Assembly (NCBI GenBank): GCA_964468805.1
Contig: CAYXWM010000063.1
Location: forward strand, 1-13,185
DNA: 13,185 nucleotides
Direction: 5' to 3'
Source: CAYXWM01 sp964468805
Lineage (GTDB): Bacteria > Bacillota > Clostridia > Lachnospirales > WRBF01
Part shown: piece after piece, positions 1 through 5,474 of the stretch
Layout of the letters: every line of letters begins with the position of its first letter
Position numbering within the stretch: the first letter of the stretch is position 1
Position numbers and translations under genes: made by a program
The notes under the pieces: model-generated
What the model saw: only the letters and a program-made list of their open reading frames with translations
Database searches by the model: none
What the model was told of the DNA's origin: nothing

Positions 1-893
1 ATAAAATGGATTATTCCAAAATGTTGGAATTTCATAAGAAAAACAACTGCCACGCTACTATAGCCGTATTGGAAGTTACCATGGAAGAGGCTACCCGTTA
101 CGGTATAATGAATACAGACGACAATGACTGTATCTACGAATTTGAGGAAAAACCCAAAAACCCCAAAAGCAATTTGGCTTCCATGGGTATTTACATTTTC
201 ACTTGGGAAAAACTCAAAGAGTGCCTGATTAAGGATAACAAAGTTCATACGGACAGTGACTTCGGAAAGCATATTATACCTATGATGCTTGAAGAAAAAA
301 TGACCCTTTACGCTTATCGTTTTAATGATTACTGGAAAGACGTAGGAACCATAGAATCCTATTGGGCAGCCAATATGGAACTTATCCGCACAGTACCCGA
401 ATTTAACCTTTACGAGGATTACTGGAACATATACACCGATATGGACCATCAACCGCCGCTTTACACCGGAGAGGATTCGGAAGTCAGCACCAGTCTTATT
501 TCCGAAGGCTGTGAAATTTACGGTACGGTTATAAACTCCGTGTTGGGACCGGAAGTTTTTGTGGATAAGGGAGCTTATATAAAAGACTCCATTATAATGG
601 GCTATTGCTCCATAGGCAAAGACTGTCACATAGACCGTTGCATAATTGACGAGAGATCGAAAATCGGCAATAACGTTACAATGGGATTGGGAGAAAATAC
701 TCCAAACGAGCTTAAACCCGATATATACGACACCGGTATTACCGTGGTGGGCGATAATTCTGTTGTGCCGGACGGCGTTAAAATCGGCAAAAATTGCGTA
801 ATACACGGCATAACCCAATTATCTGACTTTGGTGACAACGGTTTCTTGCCCGGCGGCGGAACGGTACTTATTGAAGAAGAGGTGAACTTATGA
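1..893 (+). CDS. glgC: Glucose-1-phosphate adenylyltransferase catalytic subunit, 5'-truncated by the window
   Basis: This is the C-terminal ~296 residues of ADP-glucose pyrophosphorylase, which makes ADP-glucose from glucose-1-phosphate and ATP for glycogen synthesis in the cytoplasm. The frame is open to the left edge: the ATG at 6 is internal, because bases 1-5 continue as Tyr-Lys into the family's YKMDY segment. About 100 N-terminal residues, including the nucleotide-binding signature, are therefore missing. Visible landmarks are EEKP followed by a MGIYIF strand (substrate-binding part of the nucleotidyltransferase fold) and YWKDVGTIESYW. From about residue 165 onward come left-handed beta-helix hexapeptide repeats (for example the SIIMGYCSIG stretch), typical of the GlgC C-terminal domain. 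It overlaps the next gene by 4 bp (ATGA), which indicates translational coupling with glgD. The identification is secure; only the start is unseen. Confidence 0.95.
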   Translation, partial: KMDYSKMLEFHKKNNCHATIAVLEVTMEEATRYGIMNTDDNDCIYEFEEKPKNPKSNLASMGIYIFTWEKLKECLIKDNKVHTDSDFGKHIIPMMLEEKMTLYAYRFNDYWKDVGTIESYWAANMELIRTVPEFNLYEDYWNIYTDMDHQPPLYTGEDSEVSTSLISEGCEIYGTVINSVLGPEVFVDKGAYIKDSIIMGYCSIGKDCHIDRCIIDERSKIGNNVTMGLGENTPNELKPDIYDTGITVVGDNSVVPDGVKIGKNCVIHGITQLSDFGDNGFLPGGGTVLIEEEVNL

Positions 894-1999
894 AAGCTAT
901 AGGCGTAATTCTTGCAGGCGGTAATAACGAAAAATTGGGAGTTTTAACTGATAAGCGAGCCTTGGCGGCTATCCCCGTGGGTAGCTGTTATCGCAGCCTT
1001 GACTTCAGTTTAAGCAGTATGTCCAATTCCGGCATAGGCAAGGTTGCTGTTATAACTCAATATAACTCACGCTCTTTGCATGACCACCTTTCTTCCGCAA
1101 AGTGGTGGAATTTGGGACGTAAACAAGGCGGGTTATTCGTTTTCTCACCTTATCTGTCCAACAATAACTCCTTTTGGTTCAGAGGAACGGCAGATTCCTT
1201 GTATCAAAATATAACTTACTTAAAATACGGCACGGAGCCTTATGTTATTATAGCCTCCGGAGACGCCGTTTATAAAATGGACTTTAATCAGCTTTTAAAA
1301 CAACATGTTTCCACCGGAGCCGAAATTACTTTGGTTTATAAGGACATTGAAAATGAGGACATAAGAAATTACGGTGCGGTAGAACTGGACAGTACAGGCA
1401 GATTAATTGACCTGGAGGAAAAACCCATAGAGCATGATTCCAGTAAAATTTCCATGGGTATCTATGTTATCTCCAGAACTTTGTTGATTAAGCTTTTAGA
1501 CACCATTATTCCCGAAGGTCGCTACGATTTTGTAAAAGATATAGTTATCAGGTATCGTCGTAAACTTAAAATAATGGGATATAAATTTGAAGGTTATTGG
1601 AGAGCAATCAACAGCATAAACTCTTACTTTAACACCAACATGGATTTCCTCAAAAAAGATGTAAGAGAATTGTTTACCAAGAACTATCCTTATATCGAAA
1701 CAAAACCCAAGGATGAACCCCCGGCAAAATTCAATTCCGGTTCTCGCTCCTGTAATACATTGGTAGGCTCCGGCAGTATCTTAAACGGCTTTGTGGACAG
1801 CTCAGTATTGTTCCGGAGGGTATTTACCGGAGAAAATTCCGTAATCAAAAATTCCATCATAATGAACGGATGTTATATAGGAAACAACTGTGTTATCGAA
1901 AACGCAATTTTGGACAAAGAAGTGGTGCTTTCCGACGGCAAGCAGATTATCGGTGGTACTGAGGAACCTACGGTTATCCCAATGGGTTCCGTACTTTAG
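890..1999 (+). CDS. glgD: Glucose-1-phosphate adenylyltransferase, GlgD (regulatory-type) subunit
   Basis: A 369-residue paralogue of GlgC, the usual length for GlgD of Firmicutes. It begins with ILAGGNNEKLGVLTDKRA, where the catalytic GGxGxRL signature is degenerate: Asn-Asn-Glu-Lys-Leu replaces the glycine/arginine-rich loop. This is characteristic of GlgD, which by itself is poorly active but forms a more active heteromer with GlgC. Further family marks are IPVGSCYRSLDFSLSSMSNSGI, SGDAVYKMDF (the counterpart of GDHIYKMDY), EEKP, MGIYVI and GYWRAINSINSYF. A C-terminal hexapeptide beta-helix runs from about residue 290. The start is fixed by the ATGA overlap with glgC, and a GAAGAGG-type ribosome site lies inside the glgC 3' end. 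It most likely acts with GlgC in glycogen storage; no other glycogen genes are visible in the window. Confidence 0.95.
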   Translation: MKAIGVILAGGNNEKLGVLTDKRALAAIPVGSCYRSLDFSLSSMSNSGIGKVAVITQYNSRSLHDHLSSAKWWNLGRKQGGLFVFSPYLSNNNSFWFRGTADSLYQNITYLKYGTEPYVIIASGDAVYKMDFNQLLKQHVSTGAEITLVYKDIENEDIRNYGAVELDSTGRLIDLEEKPIEHDSSKISMGIYVISRTLLIKLLDTIIPEGRYDFVKDIVIRYRRKLKIMGYKFEGYWRAINSINSYFNTNMDFLKKDVRELFTKNYPYIETKPKDEPPAKFNSGSRSCNTLVGSGSILNGFVDSSVLFRRVFTGENSVIKNSIIMNGCYIGNNCVIENAILDKEVVLSDGKQIIGGTEEPTVIPMGSVL

Positions 2000-2020
2000 T
2001 ATCTAAATAATTAGCCAAAC

Positions 2021-2064
2021 GGATTACAACAGCTTAATATTTTCTTTTTAATCTGTTGTAATCC
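2021..2064 (+). terminator. 12-bp perfect hairpin after glgD, candidate transcription terminator
   Basis: GGATTACAACAG (2021-2032) pairs perfectly with CTGTTGTAATCC (2053-2064), 21 bases after the glgD stop. The loop is T-rich, but no T-run follows the right arm, so this is not a textbook intrinsic terminator. It could stop transcription less efficiently or protect the 3' end of the glgCD message. Confidence 0.45.
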
Positions 2065-2429
2065 ATAACAAATTGTTATAAATACATAAAAATGTTCATT
2101 AAAGCTTGTATTCAAGCTTTCCCGAGAATATAATAAGTATACATAATATACCGGTTTCCAAGAATTGTTGTTTTGGTATATTCGGCAAGCAATCTTTGTT
2201 CATACCTTACAGAAAAACTGTAAAAAAAGTGTTGCTTTATTGCAATTTATATTATATAATAATAAAAGAAACAAAAATATCTCCAAACTTGAATTATCGT
2301 TATTTTAGTAGATTGCTTTTTTTATCGTTTATTACTAATTCCATGTTATAGCTAGAAATAAACCCTGCTTCATTGTTACCGGAGTTAGAAAAACACAAAA
2401 CCGTCAATTGGTTGTGATATATGCGGCTA

Positions 2430-2457
2430 TTGACAATTTGTCCCGGCCGTATACATA
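2430..2457 (+). promoter_or_regulatory. Probable promoter of spoVG
   Basis: A perfect -35 box TTGACA (2430-2435) lies 16 bases from TACATA (2452-2457), a weak -10; TATACA at 2450-2455 is an alternative with short spacing. Transcription would start near 2464, giving a leader of about 30 bases to the spoVG start at 2496. A GTCAAT/ATTGAC inverted repeat (2403-2408 and 2429-2434) overlaps the -35 box and could be an operator, but it is short. In Bacillus subtilis spoVG is sigma-H dependent; no sigma-H-like site is obvious here. Confidence 0.45.
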
Positions 2458-2495
2458 AAAAACAAAATGTATTTTCAAACAGAGAGGAGAACATC

Positions 2496-2798
2496 ATGGA
2501 AATAACAGATGTTAGGGTTAGAAAGGTAAACAAAGAGGGTAAAATGAAAGCTGTGGTTTCCGTTACCTTCGACAATGAATTTGTAGTTCACGACATTAAG
2601 GTAATCAAGGGTGATAAAGGCTTGTTCATCGCCATGCCCAGCCGTAAAACACTGGACGGCGAGTTTAGAGACATCGCTCATCCCATTAATTCCTTAACTC
2701 GTGAAAAAATTCAAGCGTCTGTACTTGAAAAATTTGAAATGGCTATGATTTCGGAAGAGGTAATAGACGAAGTCGCTTCCGACCTCGAAATGATTTAA
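2496..2798 (+). CDS. spoVG: SpoVG family RNA/DNA-binding regulator
   Basis: A 100-residue protein that matches SpoVG along its whole length: it opens with MEITDVRVRKV, followed by AVVSVTFDNEFVVHDIKVI, GLFIAMPSRK and FRDIAHPINS. The family members are small dimeric nucleic-acid-binding regulators that affect septation, sporulation and, in several Firmicutes, cell-surface and virulence gene expression. The frame is open 25 codons further upstream, but ATG 2496 is the true start: it gives the canonical N-terminus and follows a strong AGAGAGGAGA ribosome site (2481-2490) at normal spacing. It is a single-gene unit with its own promoter upstream. A long-armed hairpin about 55 bases after the stop may end the transcript. 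In B. subtilis spoVG sits beside glmU; here it follows glgCD. The neighbourhood does not reveal its targets. Confidence 0.96.
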   Translation: MEITDVRVRKVNKEGKMKAVVSVTFDNEFVVHDIKVIKGDKGLFIAMPSRKTLDGEFRDIAHPINSLTREKIQASVLEKFEMAMISEEVIDEVASDLEMI

Positions 2799-3101
2799 GC
2801 CATCTTGTCATGACTCCGCTTTTACTGTGCATCCGGCCTCGACAACTTTTAGGTTGATTGTTTGCAACTTCCTTTTCTATGGGAGCCCCGCAAACAATCA
2901 TTCCATAGCCATTAACCGGGTATTGATTAAGACAAAACTTACTATTTTAGGCCGTTTTTCAGCATATTCAATTCGATTTCGGTAATATACAAAATACTTT
3001 GCAATAAATTTGCTTTTATACCGAAATTGTTTTACAATATCTTTTACCGCGGTGAAAGTGGAGTATGATATTAATAGCAAAAGGGGCTTAAACAATACTT
3101 A
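2799..3101. other. Intergenic spacer spoVG-RluA homologue with two long-armed hairpins
   Basis: These 303 bases hold no supported gene; a 65-codon minus-strand frame at 2898-3095 has no ribosome site or recognisable content. Two inverted repeats stand out. The first is 11 bp perfect (2855-2865 with 2890-2900, TGATTGTTTGC/GCAAACAATCA), with an inner CTTCC/GGGAG pairing containing one G-U pair. The second is 9 bp perfect (2976-2984 with 3019-3027, ATTTCGGTA/TACCGAAAT), with a small GCAA/TTGC hairpin in its loop and a T-rich stretch (TGTTTTAC) just after it. Either could end the spoVG transcript. A weak promoter for the downstream gene may lie at 3043-3048 (TTTACC) and 3064-3069 (TATGAT), 15 bases apart. 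Confidence 0.5.
2855..2900 (+). terminator. Hairpin after spoVG, candidate terminator
   Basis: An 11-bp perfect stem (arms 2855-2865 and 2890-2900) is extended inside by CTTCC (2868-2872) pairing with GGGAG (2881-2885), leaving CCCC (2886-2889) as a bulge. It lies 56 bases after the spoVG stop. No T-run follows, so termination is plausible but unproven; an RNA-stabilising or protein-binding hairpin is an alternative. Confidence 0.4.
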
Positions 3102-4070
3102 ATGAAAGAATTTATTATAGATTCTCATAACCAAAACCAACGTTTGGACAAATATCTTCTTAAATTGCTGAATAACTCAGGCAAAGGCTTTATTTACAAA
3201 ATGTTGCGTAAAAAAAATATAAAACTCAATTCTTTAAAAGCAACCGGTAACGAAATACTTAAATGCGGAGACAGAATTACTCTTTATCTTTCCGACGAGA
3301 CAATTAATCAATTTACACAAGAAATCTCCGTTAATTTAAGCGCCGGACCCCTCTTAACGGTGTTTGAAGACCAAAACATACTGGTTGTCAACAAACCCAA
3401 GTCAGTCCTTTCCCAACCCGAATCCTCATCAGACAGGGATACGTTAATCCACCGTATTCACAATTATCTTCACCATTCCCACGGTTTCGATTTCTCAAAA
3501 ACATCCACCTTCAGCCCATCGGTTTTAAACAGACTGGACCGCAACACCACCGGTTTGATAATAAGCTGCAAGAACCTTCCGGCAGCCCAAGTTTTAAATG
3601 AAATGCAAAAAGCTCACCAAATTGAAAAGTATTATTTTGCTGTGGTTAAGGGACAGGTCACCCAAAACCGTACTTTAACCGGGTATATCAAAAAAACAGA
3701 GGGCAACAAAGCGGAGGTTTCAACGGAATTTTCCCACGATGCCACCAAGGTTGTTACCGAAATCTTCCCCATAAAATCAACAAACAAACACAGTCTGATT
3801 AAGATTAAAATATTATCCGGAAAAACCCATCAAATCAGGGTACACTTAAAAAGCATCGGCCATCCTATTTTGGGAGACTTAAAATACGGAGACCCCAACG
3901 AAAATCATATGTTGAAACATTCTTTAAATGTCAATTCTCAACTGCTTCACAGCGGTTTACTTGTATTTAAACGAATAAAAGAACCCTTGGAATACCTTTC
4001 AGGCAAAGAGATTTCTTGTGCCTTACCAACGGAATTTCAACAGGTTCTGGAATATTGTATCTTAGATTAA
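3102..4070 (+). CDS. RluA family 23S rRNA pseudouridine synthase (RluC/RluD-like)
   Basis: This 322-residue enzyme should convert specific uridines in RNA, most likely 23S rRNA, to pseudouridine. An N-terminal S4 RNA-binding domain (about residues 13-70: QRLDKYLLKLL, then NGSGKGFIYKMLRKK-like charged helix and CGDRITLYL) precedes the catalytic domain. That domain shows FEDQNILVVNKPKSVLSQP, the catalytic loop NRLDRNTTGLII with the nucleophile Asp146, KYYFAVVKG, and GKTHQIRVHLKSIGHPILGD. The length and S4-plus-catalytic layout fit RluC/RluD-type paralogues; the exact target uridine cannot be told from sequence. A purine-rich AAAAGGGG lies about 15 bases before the ATG, longer than usual, but no in-frame alternative start exists downstream of it. 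queG follows after 63 bases with no obvious terminator between, so the two RNA-modification genes may share a transcript. Confidence 0.92.
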   Translation: MKEFIIDSHNQNQRLDKYLLKLLNNSGKGFIYKMLRKKNIKLNSLKATGNEILKCGDRITLYLSDETINQFTQEISVNLSAGPLLTVFEDQNILVVNKPKSVLSQPESSSDRDTLIHRIHNYLHHSHGFDFSKTSTFSPSVLNRLDRNTTGLIISCKNLPAAQVLNEMQKAHQIEKYYFAVVKGQVTQNRTLTGYIKKTEGNKAEVSTEFSHDATKVVTEIFPIKSTNKHSLIKIKILSGKTHQIRVHLKSIGHPILGDLKYGDPNENHMLKHSLNVNSQLLHSGLLVFKRIKEPLEYLSGKEISCALPTEFQQVLEYCILD

Positions 4071-4133
4071 CACCTTAAAAAAGTAACCCTACTTCAAATA
4101 ATCTTTATCAAAACTGTACTCAAGAGGTATACA

Positions 4134-5027
4134 TTGGAAAAAATTATAGCTGAGTTTGCCGCCCATAAAAATTTAATATACGGCATATGCAACGCCGAAC
4201 CCTTAGACATAGAGCCAAGCCTTCTAAAACCGGGAACTACTCCCTTTGTTAAAAAAGATATAGAGATTCGAACGAATCCTAAAGCTTCCTTTAATAATGC
4301 CGAAAGCATTATAGTCATAGGCATGGGATATAACAAGGAATTGCCGGTTTCAGACGATGATTTGCCCCGAGGCTTGTTATCCGTTTATACGGTGGGCGAA
4401 GATTATCACGTAAAGCTTCGCAGACTGTTGCTTGAACTGGCGGACAAGTTGGGGCTTGCGGAAGATCAAAGGAAAATATTCGTGGATTCCGGTAATCTGG
4501 TGGAACGTGAGTTGGCGAAAAAGGCAGGTCTGGGTTGGTTAGGTAAAAACTGCGGGGTTATTTCGGAAAAATTCGGTGCCTATTTTAACATAGGATATAT
4601 GCTCACCTCACTGCCTTTAAAGCCCACTCCCGGTTATGCCCCAAACTTTTCACTTTGCGGAGATTGCCGTAAATGCATTGAGGCTTGCCCGGGAAAAGCA
4701 CTGACCTACAAAGGCTATTCCTGCAACCCATCTTTATGCGTTTCCTTCTTAACCCAAAGCAAGGCGGTTCTTACCCCAAAGGAAAGGCAAAGTATGGGAA
4801 ATATGCTGTACGGATGCGATGTTTGCGTTGCGGTCTGCCCTTATAAGGGAGAGTACGCAGATAAAATAACCGACATTAACCTTATTAAACCCACTTTGGA
4901 TTCTATACTCAACATGACAGACTCTGAATTTGATTTACTGTATAAAAATTCAGCCTTAGCATGGCGAGGGCTTAAAATATTAAAAAGAAATGCAGAAATT
5001 GCAATACAAAACTTAAATTCTCAATAA
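4134..5027 (+). CDS. queG: Epoxyqueuosine reductase
   Basis: A 297-residue cobalamin- and iron-sulfur-dependent enzyme that reduces epoxyqueuosine to queuosine at tRNA wobble position 34, the last step of queuosine synthesis. Visible family marks are VDSGNLVERELAKKAGLGWLGKN, with Asp118 at the position of the catalytic aspartate. Two 4Fe-4S motifs follow: CGDCRKCIEACP (Cys175, 178, 181, 185) and YGCDVCVAVCP (Cys228, 231, 235), with Cys202 in the CVSFLT segment probably completing a cluster. The C-terminal AWRGLKILKRNAEIAIQNL matches the family end. It is shorter than the ~380-residue Bacillus and Escherichia enzymes, which carry extra C-terminal helical repeats. The start is TTG at 4134, supported by AGAGG at 4123-4127 with a 6-base gap; no ATG with a ribosome site is available. 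A structured hairpin begins one base after the stop. Confidence 0.92.
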   Translation: MEKIIAEFAAHKNLIYGICNAEPLDIEPSLLKPGTTPFVKKDIEIRTNPKASFNNAESIIVIGMGYNKELPVSDDDLPRGLLSVYTVGEDYHVKLRRLLLELADKLGLAEDQRKIFVDSGNLVERELAKKAGLGWLGKNCGVISEKFGAYFNIGYMLTSLPLKPTPGYAPNFSLCGDCRKCIEACPGKALTYKGYSCNPSLCVSFLTQSKAVLTPKERQSMGNMLYGCDVCVAVCPYKGEYADKITDINLIKPTLDSILNMTDSEFDLLYKNSALAWRGLKILKRNAEIAIQNLNSQ

Positions 5028-5028
5028 C

Positions 5029-5151
5029 TAACGGCAAGAGATTAATAAATCCTTTAAAAAACAGATATAATGCATCCCTTCAAACACGGAGAAACATATA
5101 TCTTGGCTAAAGTAAGGATTTATATAAGACCTTTTGCCGTTATTTTATTTT
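5029..5151 (+). terminator. Nested long-range hairpin after queG, ending in a T-rich tract
   Basis: Three nested perfect stems begin one base past the queG stop: TAACGGCAA (5029-5037) with TTGCCGTTA (5134-5142); ATAAATCCTT (5045-5054) with AAGGATTTAT (5114-5123); and AGATATA (5063-5069) with TATATCT (5097-5103). The outer right arm runs straight into TTTTATTTTC, as an intrinsic terminator would. The size (~114 bases) and internal loops are much larger than a simple terminator, so it may be a structured RNA with a regulatory role, or a relic of a palindromic mobile element. Confidence 0.55.
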
Positions 5152-5175
5152 CAAATATATTTTCAGGGTTTATGC

Positions 5176-5189
5176 TTGCTTATAAGCAA
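5176..5189. repeat. 14-bp perfect palindrome TTGCTTATAAGCAA
   Basis: TTGCTTATAAGCAA is a perfect 14-bp palindrome ending three bases before repeat copy A. It could be a dimeric regulator's operator or part of the insertion site context of the repeat; no promoter overlaps it directly. Confidence 0.5.
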
Positions 5190-5192
5190 AAG

Positions 5193-5289
5193 TATACTAA
5201 TTCCTTATAAGATGAAGGACTTGTTTTTTCCTTGAACCGTTGGTAAAAATCAATTATTTTTGTCCTCTGTTTAGAATGGAATCAGTATA
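5193..5289 (+). repeat. MITE-like repeat, copy A (inverted relative to copy B)
   Basis: This 97-bp element starts TATACTAATTCC and ends GGAATCAGTATA: 12-bp terminal inverted repeats with one mismatch. Its reverse complement recurs at 8153-8257. Excluding one 8-base length difference in the left third, I count about 83 identical positions of 90. The longest shared identical block contains TTCCTTGAACCGTTGG. An inner AGGAC/GTCCT pairing means the transcript could fold into a long stem. Terminal TA dinucleotides on both ends resemble a TA target duplication, as seen for elements mobilised by IS630/mariner-type transposases; that parentage is inference. It encodes nothing. Confidence 0.8.
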
Positions 5290-5371
5290 GAACCAAAAAG
5301 TATAAAATTAACGTTAACGCTAAGTTTTTTTCATTTTCCGCTTACCCTTTGCAAAAGTTTGCCAAATTATA

Positions 5372-5430
5372 TTGAAAGTTTCTAAATTTTGTGATACAAT
5401 TTTGACAATGGTTACTATAATTAATTTATT
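5372..5430 (+). promoter_or_regulatory. Promoter(s) of the chemoreceptor gene
   Basis: TTGAAA (5372-5377) and TACAAT (5395-5400) are separated by 17 bases, each one mismatch from the sigma-A consensus. A second overlapping set follows: TTGACA (5402-5407), 17 bases, TTTATT (5425-5430). A TATAAT also occurs at 5416-5421 but with a poor -35. No sigma-28 flagellar-type promoter is evident. The leader would be roughly 40-70 bases to the GTG at 5475. Confidence 0.6.
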
Positions 5431-5474
5431 CAATTTTATTATTTGTATATATCGTCCGGAAAAGAGGTGCTATC

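Larger units (their letters stand above)
2000..2495. other. Intergenic spacer glgD-spoVG with a cluster of inverted repeats
   Basis: This 496-base AT-rich stretch has no convincing gene; the 81-codon frame at 2106-2351 has no ribosome site and low-complexity content. In order it holds: a 12-bp perfect inverted repeat at 2021-2064; a 7-bp palindrome around one base at 2065-2079 (ATAACAA/TTGTTAT); an 8-bp perfect hairpin with a TATT loop at 2101-2120 (AAAGCTTG/CAAGCTTT); an 8-bp perfect hairpin at 2145-2182 (AATATACC/GGTATATT); and a 6-bp hairpin at 2207-2223 (TTACAG/CTGTAA). A consensus -10 (TATAAT, 2255-2260) with a weak -35 (TTGCTT, 2232-2237, 17-base spacing) could start a long leader to spoVG. 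The best spoVG promoter is at 2430-2457. Confidence 0.6.
5028..5474. other. Intergenic spacer queG-chemoreceptor gene
   Basis: A 447-base gene-free stretch. In order: the nested hairpin at 5029-5151, the 14-bp palindrome at 5176-5189, repeat copy A at 5193-5289, a 10-bp palindrome TTAACGTTAA at 5308-5317 followed by a T-run, and promoter boxes at 5372-5430 ahead of the GTG start at 5475. No consensus cyclic-di-GMP or preQ1 riboswitch could be recognised by eye. Confidence 0.6.

Noticed and set aside
6..8. ATG at position 6 as the start of glgC
   Set aside because: The codons before it continue the conserved Tyr-Lys-Met-Asp-Tyr segment, so it is an internal methionine and the gene begins outside the window.
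2332..2343. TTACTAATTCCA resembles the terminal repeat of the MITE-like element
   Set aside because: Similarity ends within about 10 bases; neither the AGGAC block nor the TTCCTTGAACCGTTGG core nor a matching right end follows, so it is probably chance.
2106..2351. 81-codon open frame between glgD and spoVG
   Set aside because: No ribosome binding site, AT-driven composition, and it runs across several inverted repeats; no family resemblance.
2898..3095. 65-codon minus-strand frame
   Set aside because: No ribosome site or recognisable protein content, and it spans the hairpin at 2976-3027 and the upstream region of the pseudouridine synthase gene.
5028..5474. Cyclic-di-GMP riboswitch ahead of the chemoreceptor, or preQ1 riboswitch near queG
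   Set aside because: Looked for the conserved GEMM core and tetraloop-receptor motifs and for the preQ1 hairpin plus A-rich tail; none found.
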